Under the pieces are notes generated by a model. The model saw only the letters and a list, made by a program, of their open reading frames with translations. It made no database searches and had not been told where the DNA came from. This document shows positions 1 to 7,700 of a stretch of 32,120 nucleotides of DNA, in pieces. The translations under genes and the position numbers were made by a program. The stretch lies in the NCBI GenBank assembly GCA_036506275.1, contig DASXSB010000040.1, forward strand, positions 1 to 32,120, in the 5' to 3' direction. Position 1 is the first letter of the stretch. The number at the start of each line of letters is the position of its first letter. This DNA is from DASXSB01 sp036506275. GTDB taxonomy: Bacteria; Methylomirabilota; Methylomirabilia; Rokubacteriales; CSP1-6.

Positions 1-155
1 GCCTCCGGGCTCACGTACTCCCCGCACAGCTTCGGGCGCGGGAAGCGGGCGCGGTCGAGCACGGTCACGGACAGGCCGCGCTCGGCGAGGAGGATGGCGG
101 TGGCGGCGCCGGCGGGACCGGCCCCGACCACGATGACGTCGGCGCCGCCCGTCAC
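1..155 (-). CDS. FAD-dependent oxidoreductase, N-terminal part (cut by window edge)
   Basis: Only the first 51 codons are present; the gene runs off the left edge. It starts at a GTG whose bases overlap the TGA of the upstream methyltransferase gene (GTGA), so it is the third gene of a coupled operon. Residues 11-16 read GAGPAG inside a beta-strand/glycine-loop/helix that binds the FAD ADP moiety, followed by an acidic strand end (VLDRARFPR). The later KLCGEYVSP segment is typical of the geranylgeranyl-reductase/aromatic-hydroxylase group of flavoproteins. With a type III PKS and a methyltransferase upstream, a role in hydroxylating or oxidising a polyketide phenol is likely, as for SrsC-like enzymes; a prenyl reductase role is the main alternative. 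The Rossmann assignment is firm and the substrate is inferred. Confidence 0.8.
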   Translation of the reverse strand, partial: MTGGADVIVVGAGPAGAATAILLAERGLSVTVLDRARFPRPKLCGEYVSPE

Positions 156-838
156 GTGAGCACCGCCACCAGCCGCCCCAGCAGCGGATACGTGCGCACC
201 GCGACGCGGCGGATTCCGGCGCGGCGCGCGAGGGCCACGAGCTCCTCGGGCGAATAGGCGCGGCGCACGGAGAGCGGCCCGTCGTGACGCGAGAAGGGAT
301 GGAAGGCGAAGAGCCGCGTCGCCACCCACACGAGCGCGAGCGAGAGACGGCTGCGGAGAAGATCGTTGACGATCACCCCGAGGCGGGCCGCCGCCCGGCC
401 CGCGGCCAGAGTCGCGACCGCGGTCTCTGGATCCAGATGGTGGAGCAGGAGCGAGCTGGTCACCACGTCCACGCCACCGTCCCGGATGGGAAGGGCGGCG
501 GCGTCGGCACGCACGCGCACGATCTCCGGGTAACGGGCGGCGTCGCCGCGGGCCAGCGGCGCGCCGTCACGATCGATCACGATCACCCGCAGCGGCCGTC
601 GCCGCCGCCGGGCCCGGCGCACGAGGCGGACGGCAAAATCGCCGCGGCCCCCGCCCGCGTCGAGGATCACGAGCGGACGGCGATCGGGGGCGGCGTCGAG
701 ACGGCCAACGGCGCGCATGGTGAGCGCGTAGCCGCCGAACCACGCGTTGAGGCGGTCGACGTCGGCGAGAGAGGCGTTCCGATCGCGGGCGGGCACGGGT
801 CGATCGAGGAACTCCAGGGCACGGACAGCGCGTCGCAT
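152..838 (-). CDS. class I SAM-dependent methyltransferase
   Basis: The 228-residue product has a class I methyltransferase core. Motif I is LDAGGGRGD at residues 59-67, which binds S-adenosylmethionine. An acidic residue ends the next strand (VIVIDRDG, about 85-92). A motif-II/III-like VDVVTSSLLLHHL stretch (about 123-135) resembles the UbiE/menaquinone methyltransferase group. The ATG at 838 overlaps the stop of the type III PKS gene (ATGA), and the 3' end overlaps the FAD oxidoreductase start, so the three genes are probably translationally coupled. In comparable PKS operons such as srsABC the methyltransferase O- or C-methylates the resorcinol or quinone product. That role is inferred from context, because the fold alone does not give the substrate. 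Confidence 0.85.
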   Translation of the reverse strand: MRRAVRALEFLDRPVPARDRNASLADVDRLNAWFGGYALTMRAVGRLDAAPDRRPLVILDAGGGRGDFAVRLVRRARRRRRPLRVIVIDRDGAPLARGDAARYPEIVRVRADAAALPIRDGGVDVVTSSLLLHHLDPETAVATLAAGRAAARLGVIVNDLLRSRLSLALVWVATRLFAFHPFSRHDGPLSVRRAYSPEELVALARRAGIRRVAVRTYPLLGRLVAVLT

Positions 839-1863
839 CACCAGCGGAGAAGGGCGCCTTCGGCCGCGAAGCCGGGACCGAGGGCGATCATGATTCCCCA
901 CTCGTCGGGGACGGGCGCCTCCGCGCGCAGCATCTCCTCGAGCACGAAAACGATGGTCGCGGACGACATGTTCCCGTAGCGACGGAGCACGGCGCGCGCG
1001 TGCGCGAGCTGCGCGTCCGACAGCCCGAGCACGTCGCGGGCACGGTCGAGCACGCGGCGCCCTGCGGAGTGCAGCACCCAGTAGCGGATGTCCTCGCGCT
1101 TCAAGCCCTGCTCGAGCATGAGCGCGGCCGCCATCTCCCCGAACATGCCGGCCCCGATGCGCCGCACGTCCTTCGAGAGCACCACGCGCGGGCGCCCGCC
1201 CGGGTACTCGAACCCCATGGCGCCGAGGTGCTCGGAGCGGAAGATCGTGCGGTGGGTGACGACGCTCGGGCCCGTCCCCGCCGTGGAGAGGGCGAGGGCG
1301 CCGGCGCCGTCGGCGAAGATCGCGTGCGCCACCGCGCTCTCGAGACGGTCGTCGAGGAAGTACGCGGCCGAGCAGATCTCCACCGCCACCACGAGCGCGC
1401 GATGGGAGGGAAACGCGCGCAGGTGATTCCACGCCTGCTGGAGCGCCACCACCGCGGAGGCGCAGCCGGTGTCGCCCACGTGCGCGCGCTGCACGGACGC
1501 CCGCGCGCCGAGGCGCGCCACCAGGTGCGCGTCGAGGCTCGGCGTGAGCCGGCCCGTGCAGGTGGTGGTCGCGATGAAATCCACCTCGGTGGGCGCCCAC
1601 CCCGCGCGCGCGAGCGCGCGGCGCGCCGCCGTCTCCGCCAGCTCGAGGGCGCCCCGCCGGAAGCGATCGTCGAGCTCGTCCACGGTCTCGGTGGGCGAGA
1701 AGCGCCGGGGATCGATGTAGAGGTAGCGGGCTTCGATGTCGCTGCGCCCGAAGAAGCCGCGGCGCTGGTCGTCGGTATACCCCGCGAGGGCGAGCAGCTC
1801 CGCCTGGCTGAAGCGCTGCCCCGGCGTCGCGGTGGCGACGGCGTTGATTCTCGGGAGCGGCAT
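838..1863 (-). CDS. type III polyketide synthase (chalcone/stilbene synthase family)
   Basis: The 341-residue length is near the family norm. The complete thiolase-fold catalytic triad is visible: nucleophile Cys134 in GDTGCAS, His265 in VLHSAGRR and Asn298 in YGNMSSAT. The C-terminus carries the GPG loop (ALGPGF, about 327-332). Such enzymes extend an acyl-CoA starter with malonyl-CoA and cyclise it to resorcinols, pyrones or phloroglucinols. The ATG at 1863 is chosen because a GGAGG Shine-Dalgarno lies about 7 nt upstream and homology begins at once; longer in-frame starts run into the divergent carbonic anhydrase-like gene. It heads an overlapping operon with a methyltransferase and an FAD oxidoreductase. 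The product is unknown; bacterial relatives with this gene set make alkylresorcinols, alkylpyrones or their quinones. Confidence 0.92.
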   Translation of the reverse strand: MPLPRINAVATATPGQRFSQAELLALAGYTDDQRRGFFGRSDIEARYLYIDPRRFSPTETVDELDDRFRRGALELAETAARRALARAGWAPTEVDFIATTTCTGRLTPSLDAHLVARLGARASVQRAHVGDTGCASAVVALQQAWNHLRAFPSHRALVVAVEICSAAYFLDDRLESAVAHAIFADGAGALALSTAGTGPSVVTHRTIFRSEHLGAMGFEYPGGRPRVVLSKDVRRIGAGMFGEMAAALMLEQGLKREDIRYWVLHSAGRRVLDRARDVLGLSDAQLAHARAVLRRYGNMSSATIVFVLEEMLRAEAPVPDEWGIMIALGPGFAAEGALLRW

Positions 1864-1935
1864 TCGGACCTCCGTGCGCGCGGGAAGTCGCGTAAGATGC
1901 AGGACGAATTCGAGCATACTGCGAGGGTCGGCCCC

Positions 1936-2460
1936 ATGCCACTGTTCAGCTTCGAGGGAAAGGCGCCCACCGTGCATCCCACCGCGTTCATCGCGCCCAC
2001 CGCCGTCCTCGTGGGCGACGTGACGGTGGAGGAGAACGCGTCGGTCTGGTACAACGCCGTCCTCCGCGGGGATTTCTCGCCGATCGTCATCCGGCGCGGC
2101 GCCAACGTGCAGGATTGTGCGGTGATCCACGTGACGCCACGCGGCGGCACCGACGTGGGCGCCGGCGCCACCGTCGGCCACCTGTGCGTGGTGCACGCGG
2201 CCACCATCGGGGAGGAAGCGCTCATCGGCAACGGAGCCACCGTCCTCGACGGCGCCCGCGTCGGCGTGCGCGCGATGATCGCGGCGGGCGCCCTCGTCAC
2301 TCCCGACACCGAGGTTCCCGACGGCATGCTCGCCCTGGGCACGCCCGCCAAGGTGCGCGGTCCCCTCGCGGGGACGCCCGCCGAGTTCTGGGTGCGCGCG
2401 AATCCGGCGGCCTATCAACACCTCGCGCAGCGACACAAGGCGGGAGTGAAGCCGGCATGA
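1936..2460 (+). CDS. gamma-carbonic anhydrase-like left-handed beta-helix protein
   Basis: The 174-residue protein consists of hexapeptide-repeat turns (e.g. TVHPTAFIAPTAVLVGDV, then VGAGATVG and IGEEALIGNGATV), the fold of the YrdA/PaaY/gamma-CA family. The three expected metal ligands are present: His65 (AVIHVT) and His82 and His87 (GHLCVVH). The protein could therefore bind Zn or Fe and hydrate CO2 or act as a thioesterase-like helper as PaaY does. The ATG at 1936 has GAGGG about 8 nt upstream. Another in-frame ATG at 1897 would add 13 residues with no family similarity. The stop overlaps the ATG of the next gene (ATGA). The gene diverges from the PKS operon across a 72-nt promoter region. 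The family is clear and the activity uncertain. Confidence 0.9.
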   Translation: MPLFSFEGKAPTVHPTAFIAPTAVLVGDVTVEENASVWYNAVLRGDFSPIVIRRGANVQDCAVIHVTPRGGTDVGAGATVGHLCVVHAATIGEEALIGNGATVLDGARVGVRAMIAAGALVTPDTEVPDGMLALGTPAKVRGPLAGTPAEFWVRANPAAYQHLAQRHKAGVKPA

Positions 2461-3038
2461 CCATCAAGCGCATCGCCTTCCTCGTGTTCCCGCGTCTGAC
2501 CCTGCTCGACTTCATCGGCGGCTACGACGCGCTCCGGCGGGTGGCGCTGATGGGCGTGGACCGCGAGGTGCGCCACCGGATCATCGGCACCGCCCCCGAC
2601 ATCGTGGACGAGAGCGGTCTCGCCATCCGGCCCGACGCCGTCTACGAGGATCTCGACTCGTTCGACTTGCTCTACGTCCCCGGCGGCGTGGGCACGCGCG
2701 CGCTCATGCACGACGAGCGGCTCGTCGGCTACCTGCGCTCGTGGGGCGCGCGGCGGCCGCTGGCGTCCGTGTGCACGGGCGGCCTCCTCCTCGGCGCCGC
2801 CGGCCACCTGCGCGGTCTCCGCGCCACCACGCATTACCGCGCGTTCGAGTTGCTCCGCCCCTACTGCCGCGAGGTCGTCACGGATCAGCGCGTCGTCGAC
2901 GAGGGGCGCGTGGTGACGGCGGGCGGCGTGGCCTCCTCGCTCGATCTCGGGCTCTATCTCGTCGAGAAGTACTGGGGCGCGGAGGCGCGCGGCACCATCG
3001 CGGCCCAGATGGAATATCGCGCGTACGCGGCGGTGTGA
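2457..3038 (+). CDS. DJ-1/PfpI family protein, isonitrile hydratase-like
   Basis: The 193-residue protein shows the flavodoxin-like glutamine-amidotransferase fold of the DJ-1/PfpI family. A nucleophile elbow lies at SVCTGGLLLGAAG (Cys106 followed by Thr107), and Asp18 sits in the N-terminal LTLLDFIGG strand end. This Cys-Thr plus Asp arrangement matches isonitrile hydratase (InhA) and the N-terminal half of GlxA regulators. There is no AraC-type HTH domain, so it is the stand-alone enzyme form. Strands such as DLLYVPGGVGTRALM (about 70-84) fit the family. It is coupled to the carbonic anhydrase-like gene by an ATGA overlap and ends 35 nt before the convergent crotonase gene. The true substrate cannot be read from sequence; amidase, hydratase or glyoxalase-like roles all occur in the family. 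Confidence 0.87.
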   Translation: MTIKRIAFLVFPRLTLLDFIGGYDALRRVALMGVDREVRHRIIGTAPDIVDESGLAIRPDAVYEDLDSFDLLYVPGGVGTRALMHDERLVGYLRSWGARRPLASVCTGGLLLGAAGHLRGLRATTHYRAFELLRPYCREVVTDQRVVDEGRVVTAGGVASSLDLGLYLVEKYWGAEARGTIAAQMEYRAYAAV

Positions 3039-3073
3039 CGCGTCGCCCGCGGCCGACCAGCGGCGCCGTCTGA

Positions 3074-3862
3074 TCAGGCGCCGCGGAACTTCGGCGGGCG
3101 CTTTTCCTTGAAGGCAGCCACGCCCTCGGCATGATCGGCGGTGCGGCGCACCACCGCCATGTGCGAGGACACGAGGTCGAGATGCGTGCGCAGGTCCAGT
3201 CGCATGCTCTGGTAGACGAGGCGCTTGATCATGCGGATGGGCACCTGCGGCCCCTCCGCCACCTGACGCGCGAACGCGTAGGTGGCGTCGCGTAGCTCGC
3301 CCGGCGGCACCACCCGGTTCACGATGCCGAGGCGCAGCGCTTCCGGCGCCTCCACGAAGTCCGCCGTCCACAAGAGCTCGAGCGCCCTCGCGGTCCCGAT
3401 GAGGCGCGGCAGGAAATAGGTGTCGCCGTCGCCGGGCACGAGCCCCACCCGCACGTAGCCCGTCGAGAAGCGCGCGTCCTCGGCGGCGATGCGCACGTCG
3501 CACATCAGGCACATCCCCATGCCGGCGCCCACGGCGAGGCCGTTGACCATCGCGATCACCGGCTTGTCCATCCCCTCCAGCGTGCGCGGGATCCGGTGGA
3601 TGTGCTCCCACAGCTGGTTCTTGTGATCGAGCGGGCTCGGCTCCCCCACCCCCATGCGCGCGACGTCGCCGCCCGCGCAAAAGGCGCGCCCGCTGCCCGT
3701 CACCACGACCACGTTCACCTGGTCGTCGGCCTGGGCCTCGGCGAGCGCGCGCGCCCACGCGTCGATCATGGTCGCCGTGAACGCGTTCAGCTTGTCGGGG
3801 CGGTTGAGGGTGATGGTGGCGACGCGCTCGGCCACGTCGTAGAGGAGATCGCTGTCGCTCAT
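3074..3862 (-). CDS. enoyl-CoA hydratase/isomerase (crotonase) family protein, atypical active site
   Basis: The 262-residue protein has a full crotonase fold. The first oxyanion-hole segment is GRAFCAGGD (58-66), the second is NGLAVGAGMGM (107-117), and PIRMIKRLVYQS lies in the C-terminal helix region. Aligned by eye to rat mitochondrial crotonase, the two catalytic glutamates (Glu144 and Glu164) correspond to Gly116 and Tyr136, so ordinary hydration by the Glu pair is not supported. Asp145/Asp147 in the VPGDGDTY loop could supply an acid, as in isomerase-like subfamilies. A Shine-Dalgarno AAGGA precedes the ATG. It is the last gene of an SDR/acyl-CoA dehydrogenase operon, with a 6-nt gap, suggesting a role in degrading a CoA-linked carboxylic acid. 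Confidence 0.9.
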   Translation of the reverse strand: MSDSDLLYDVAERVATITLNRPDKLNAFTATMIDAWARALAEAQADDQVNVVVVTGSGRAFCAGGDVARMGVGEPSPLDHKNQLWEHIHRIPRTLEGMDKPVIAMVNGLAVGAGMGMCLMCDVRIAAEDARFSTGYVRVGLVPGDGDTYFLPRLIGTARALELLWTADFVEAPEALRLGIVNRVVPPGELRDATYAFARQVAEGPQVPIRMIKRLVYQSMRLDLRTHLDLVSSHMAVVRRTADHAEGVAAFKEKRPPKFRGA

Positions 3863-3868
3863 GATCGT

Positions 3869-5047
3869 TCAGTCCTTGGGGAGGCCGAGCACGCGCTCGC
3901 CGATGATGTTGCGGAGGATCTCGGAGGTCCCGGCGCGGATACCGCTCGCGCGCGCGAGCAGCTCGTAGAATTCCCACTGTCCGTCGTCGGCCGCCCACCG
4001 CGATCCCGCCTTCACCTGGGAGTACGGCCCCAGCACCTGGCTGGCGGTGAGCGCGAGCTCCTGGTCGAGGTGGCTCCAGAAGAGCTTGGACGTCGAGCCC
4101 TCCGGTCCCGGCTCCCCGCCGCGCAGGATCTTGGTGAGGCTGCGATAGGCGTTGAGCTGGAGCGCCTGCTCGCCGATCCACAGCTCGGCCACCTTCTGGC
4201 GTAGCACGGGATCGCCGCTGCGCCCGCGCTCCCGCACCAGGCGCAACAGTCGGTGGAGCGCGTTGCGAAGCGAGATGTGACGGATGAAGGTGAGGAGGTC
4301 GCGCTCGTAGGCGAGCGTGGTGAGCGCCACCGCCCATCCTTCGTGGAGCCGGCCCACAAGGTGTTCGACGGGGACCGCCACGTTGTCGAAGAAGACCTCG
4401 TTGAACTCGGCTTCCCCCGTGAGCTGCCGGAGCGGACGCACGCTGATGCCGGGCGACTTCATGTCGACGAGCAGGAAGCTGATGCCCTTGTGCTTGGGGG
4501 CGGCGGGATCGGTGCGCACGAGCAGGAAGCACCAGTCGGCCACGTGGGCCATGCTCGTCCACACCTTCTGGCCGTTGACCACGAAGCGATCGCCGTCGCG
4601 GACCGCGCGCGTCTGGAGATTGGCGAGGTCGGAGCCGGCGTTCGGCTCCGAGAAGCCCTGGCACCAGATCTCGTCCGCGGTGAGGATGGCGGCGAGGTGG
4701 CGTTTCTGCTGGCCGGGTGTCCCGTGCTTCATGAGGGTGGGGCCGAGCATCGACACGCCGCCGCGATTCACCAGCTGCGGTGACTCCGCGCGCGCCATCT
4801 CCTGATAGAGGATGATCTGCTCCGTGATGGGCGCGCGGCGGCCGCCGAACTCGGACGGCCAGTCCATCCCGACGTAGCCCGCTTCCGCCATCCGTCGTTG
4901 CCACCCGCGCAGCTTCCGCACTTCTTCGTGATCGGCGCGCGAGGACGCGAAGGCGCGGCCGCGCAGATCGTCGGGGAGATTGGCTTCCAGCCATCCCCGC
5001 ACTTCCTTGCGGAACGCCTCTTCCTGCTCGCTGAACTCGAAGTCCAT
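3869..5047 (-). CDS. acyl-CoA dehydrogenase
   Basis: The 392-residue length is typical of the family. Its three domains are recognisable: an N-terminal helical domain (WPSEFGG about 63-69, typical of FadE17/IpdE-like enzymes), a middle beta domain with the FAD/substrate motif FSEPNAGSDLANL (132-144) and GQKVWTSMAHVADWC (159-173), and a C-terminal helical bundle ending GIRAGTSEILRNIIGERVLGLP (369-390). The enzyme would oxidise an acyl-CoA to the 2,3-enoyl-CoA using FAD and electron-transfer flavoprotein. The usual MCAD-type Glu near the C-terminal GTSEI motif is not seen. Glu248 in the LAYERD helix sits where isovaleryl-CoA dehydrogenase keeps its base (inference). The ATG overlaps the upstream SDR stop (TAATG), and the crotonase follows. 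Such enzymes often act on branched, aromatic or steroid side-chain CoAs. Confidence 0.93.
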   Translation of the reverse strand: MDFEFSEQEEAFRKEVRGWLEANLPDDLRGRAFASSRADHEEVRKLRGWQRRMAEAGYVGMDWPSEFGGRRAPITEQIILYQEMARAESPQLVNRGGVSMLGPTLMKHGTPGQQKRHLAAILTADEIWCQGFSEPNAGSDLANLQTRAVRDGDRFVVNGQKVWTSMAHVADWCFLLVRTDPAAPKHKGISFLLVDMKSPGISVRPLRQLTGEAEFNEVFFDNVAVPVEHLVGRLHEGWAVALTTLAYERDLLTFIRHISLRNALHRLLRLVRERGRSGDPVLRQKVAELWIGEQALQLNAYRSLTKILRGGEPGPEGSTSKLFWSHLDQELALTASQVLGPYSQVKAGSRWAADDGQWEFYELLARASGIRAGTSEILRNIIGERVLGLPKD

Positions 5048-5844
5048 TACTGCATCACCACGCCGCCATCCACGTTCAGCGCCTGGCCCGTGATGTTGCG
5101 CGCCTCGTCGGAGGCGAGGAACACCGCCGCCCACCCGATGTCCTCCGGTGTCTGCTCGCGCTTCATGGGCACGATGTCGGTCACGCGCTTGTCGAACACC
5201 TGCCGTGCCGTCATCCCGCTGAAGGCGGGATTGGTGGTGGCGAGATGGGCGGCCAGCTTCTCCCAGAACGCGGTGTAGAGCACGCCGGGACAGATCGCGT
5301 TCACGGTGATGCCGTGGGGCGCGAGCTCCTTGGCGACCACGCGCGTGAAGGTGATGACACCCATCTTCGCCACGCTGTAGGGCGGCATGGTGAGGGCGGA
5401 AATGGGGCCGGCGATGGAGGCGATGTTGATGATGCGGCCCCCCTTGCGCTCGATGAAGTAGGGAGCGATGGCCTTGCAGGAATGGAAGATCGACTTCACG
5501 TTCACCGCGAACGTGCGATCCCAGTCCTCCTCCGTGTTGTTCGTGAACGGCATGCCGGGGGCGGAGGCGGCGCCCGCGTTGTTCACGACGATGTCGACCT
5601 TGCCGAAGGCGTCGCGCGTGCGCTCGACCATCGACTTCACGTCGGCCGCGCTCGTCACGTCCGCCTTCATCACGATCGCCTTGCGGCCGAGCTCCTTGAT
5701 CTCGGTAGAGACCTTCTCGGCGTTCAGCACCTGGATGTCGGGAATGGAGACGTCGGCGCCCTCGCGCGCCATGGCGAGCGCGATCCCGCGTCCGATGCCG
5801 CTGCCGCCGCCGGTGATGATCGCGACCTTCCCGAGGAGCCGCAT
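5047..5844 (-). CDS. short-chain dehydrogenase/reductase
   Basis: The 265-residue classical SDR has the cofactor loop TGGGSGIG (11-18), NNAG (88-91), catalytic Ser143 (NIASIAG), Tyr156 and Lys160 (PYSVAK), and the C-terminal ITGQALNVDGG. Asp36 at the end of beta-2 (IPDIQ) favours NAD(H) over NADP(H). The ATG at 5844 is preferred over an upstream start at 5901 because a GGGAGG Shine-Dalgarno lies 6 nt before it and the longer form would cross the divergent promoter. It is the first gene of the SDR-acyl-CoA dehydrogenase-crotonase operon and would oxidise a hydroxyl (3-hydroxyacyl-CoA or an alcohol) or reduce a ketone. The substrate cannot be told from sequence. Confidence 0.92.
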   Translation of the reverse strand: MRLLGKVAIITGGGSGIGRGIALAMAREGADVSIPDIQVLNAEKVSTEIKELGRKAIVMKADVTSAADVKSMVERTRDAFGKVDIVVNNAGAASAPGMPFTNNTEEDWDRTFAVNVKSIFHSCKAIAPYFIERKGGRIINIASIAGPISALTMPPYSVAKMGVITFTRVVAKELAPHGITVNAICPGVLYTAFWEKLAAHLATTNPAFSGMTARQVFDKRVTDIVPMKREQTPEDIGWAAVFLASDEARNITGQALNVDGGVVMQ

Positions 5845-5866
5845 GCCGCCTCCCTCGACGCATCTA

Positions 5867-5872
5867 TATAAT
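5867..5872 (+). promoter_or_regulatory. candidate -10 box (TATAAT) of the IlvD/Edd dehydratase gene
   Basis: A perfect TATAAT lies 19 nt before the ATG at 5892, in the only AT-rich patch of the 47-nt divergent gap. A GGAGGG ribosome-binding site follows at 5882-5887. No good -35 hexamer is seen at 16-18 nt spacing. The same patch could serve the divergent SDR gene. Confidence 0.45.
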
Positions 5873-5891
5873 CGGTGGCTCGGAGGGCCCC

Positions 5892-7625
5892 ATGACAACA
5901 CAGCCGCTCAGGAGTCGCAACTGGTTCGGCCGCGCCGACCTCGACGGATTCGTGCATCGCTCGTGGCTGAAGACGGAAGGCTTCAGCGATCTCGTCTTCG
6001 ACGGACGCCCCGTCATCGGCATCGCGAACTCGTGGTCAGAGCTGACGAACTGCAACGCGCATCTACGTCAGGTGGCGGAGGCGGTGAAGCGCGGGGTGTG
6101 GAGCGCGGGCGGATTTCCGCTGGAGTTCCCCACGATCTCCCTCGGCGAAGTGCTGATGAAGCCGACCACGATGCTGTTCCGCAACTTGATGGCGATGGAC
6201 GTCGAGGAGTGCATCCGCGCCTATCCGCTGGACGCCGTCGTTCTGCTCTCCGGATGCGACAAGACGACGCCCGCCATGCTCATGGGCGCCGCCTCCGCCG
6301 ACGTCCCCGCCCTCATGGTCACGGGCGGTCCCATGCTGCGCGGGCGCTGGCGCACGGAGGATCTCGGCTCCGGGACGGACGCGTGGCGCCTGTGGGCGGA
6401 GCGCCGCGCGGAGCGGCTCACCGACGAAGAGCTCTGCGAGGCGGAGTCCTGCATGTCGCGCTCGAGCGGCCATTGCATGGTGATGGGCACCGCCTCCACG
6501 ATGGCGTCGGTGGCGGAGGCGCTCGGGATGACCCTCCCCGGCAACGCCGCCATCCCCGCCCCCGACTCGCGCCGTCTCACGCTCGCCGAGCTGTCGGGCC
6601 GGCGCGCGGTGGAGATGGCGCAAGCGCGCGGGCCACGGCCGTCGCAGATCCTCACCGCCCACGCGTTCGACAACGCGATCCGGGCCGACATGGCCATCGG
6701 CGGCTCCACGAACGCGATCATCCACCTCGTCGCCATCGCCGGCCGCGTGGGCGTTCCGCTGCCGCTCACGCGGTTCGACGAGCTCGCGAAGACGACGCCA
6801 TTCCTCGTGAACCTGCGCCCGTCCGGAAAATACCTCATGGAGGATTTCTTCTACGCGGGCGGCCTCCCCGTCGTGCTGAAGGAGCTGTTGCCGCTGCTGC
6901 ACGGCGACGCCCTCACCGTCAACGGCAAGACGATGGCCGCCAACGTCGCCGGCGCGCGCTGCTACAACGAGGACGTCATCCGGCCGCTCGGAATGCCGCT
7001 CGCGCCCGAGGGCGGCACCGTCATCCTGTTCGGCAACCTGTGTCCGGACGGCGCCGTGTTGAAGCAGTCGGCGGCCTCTCCGCACCTGCTCACCCATCGC
7101 GGGCGCGCGGTGGTCTTCGAAGACCACGCCGATCTCCATCGCCGCATCGACGATCCGAATCTCGCCGTGGACGAGACCTCCGTGCTCGTGCTGAAGCAGG
7201 TCGGGCCCAGGGGCGCCCCCGGCATGCCGGAGTGGGGCGCGGCGCCGATTCCGGCCCGTCTTCTCAAGAAGGGCGTGAAGGACATGGTGCGGATCTCCGA
7301 CGCCCGCATGAGCGGCACCTCGTACGGCACCGTCGTGTTGCACGTGGCGCCGGAGTCCGCGGTGGGCGGCCCCCTCGCCCTCGTGCGGGACGGCGACGAG
7401 ATCGAGCTCGACGTGCCGCGCCGCCGTCTCAACCTCCGCGTGAGCGATGAGGAGATCGCGCGGCGGAAAGCGGCGTGGAAGCCGCGGTCACCGCACTTCT
7501 CGCGCGGCTACGGGCGGCTCTTCCTCGACCACGTGCTGCAGGCGAACGAAGGTGTCGATTTCGATTTCTTGCGGGGGAAGACGCCGGTCCGGGACGAAGA
7601 CACGGCGGGGCCGTCTCACTCTTAG
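5892..7625 (+). CDS. IlvD/Edd family dehydratase, sugar-acid type
   Basis: The 577-residue protein has the three cysteines expected to bind the Fe-S cluster: Cys54 (LTNCNAH), Cys122 (LSGCDKTTPAML, with Asp123 and Lys124 as Mg/carbamate-Lys neighbours) and Cys195 (SSGHCMVMGTAST). ARMSGTSYGT near the C-terminus holds the conserved Ser that acts as base. The N-terminus (SRNWFGRADLDGF) and the SAGGFPLEFPTISLGE block are those of the L-arabinonate/D-xylonate/galactonate dehydratase branch rather than branched-chain amino-acid IlvD, so a 2-keto-3-deoxy sugar acid product is more likely than a 2-keto acid for valine or isoleucine synthesis. It stands alone and divergent from the SDR operon, preceded by GGAGGG and a TATAAT box. 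The dehydratase family is certain; the substrate is inferred. Confidence 0.93.
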   Translation: MTTQPLRSRNWFGRADLDGFVHRSWLKTEGFSDLVFDGRPVIGIANSWSELTNCNAHLRQVAEAVKRGVWSAGGFPLEFPTISLGEVLMKPTTMLFRNLMAMDVEECIRAYPLDAVVLLSGCDKTTPAMLMGAASADVPALMVTGGPMLRGRWRTEDLGSGTDAWRLWAERRAERLTDEELCEAESCMSRSSGHCMVMGTASTMASVAEALGMTLPGNAAIPAPDSRRLTLAELSGRRAVEMAQARGPRPSQILTAHAFDNAIRADMAIGGSTNAIIHLVAIAGRVGVPLPLTRFDELAKTTPFLVNLRPSGKYLMEDFFYAGGLPVVLKELLPLLHGDALTVNGKTMAANVAGARCYNEDVIRPLGMPLAPEGGTVILFGNLCPDGAVLKQSAASPHLLTHRGRAVVFEDHADLHRRIDDPNLAVDETSVLVLKQVGPRGAPGMPEWGAAPIPARLLKKGVKDMVRISDARMSGTSYGTVVLHVAPESAVGGPLALVRDGDEIELDVPRRRLNLRVSDEEIARRKAAWKPRSPHFSRGYGRLFLDHVLQANEGVDFDFLRGKTPVRDEDTAGPSHS

Positions 7626-7700
7626 TCCTCCCTCGGCGTTCGTTGCCCAGCTGGGACTGGTCTCCAGCGGGGCGCGGGCGGGGGGGGGCGCCGGCTGGGG

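Noticed and set aside
152..1942. A 596-codon minus-strand frame covering the methyltransferase and much of the PKS region
   Set aside because: Only its last 228 codons are real; the upstream part is an out-of-frame shadow of the PKS gene, rich in Arg/Gly/Ala/His. No fusion is implied.
2415..4994. An 859-codon minus-strand frame across the crotonase and acyl-CoA dehydrogenase
   Set aside because: It is a high-GC shadow with Arg/His/Pro bias; the two real genes in other frames have full motifs and overlap signals.
7646..7655. 10-bp palindrome CCCAGCTGGG after the IlvD/Edd gene
   Set aside because: Too short and without a loop or T-tract to be called a terminator or operator with confidence.
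7680..7688. Run of nine G in the gap after the IlvD/Edd gene
   Set aside because: It lies outside any gene; it could be natural or a sequencing error, and no coding frame depends on it.
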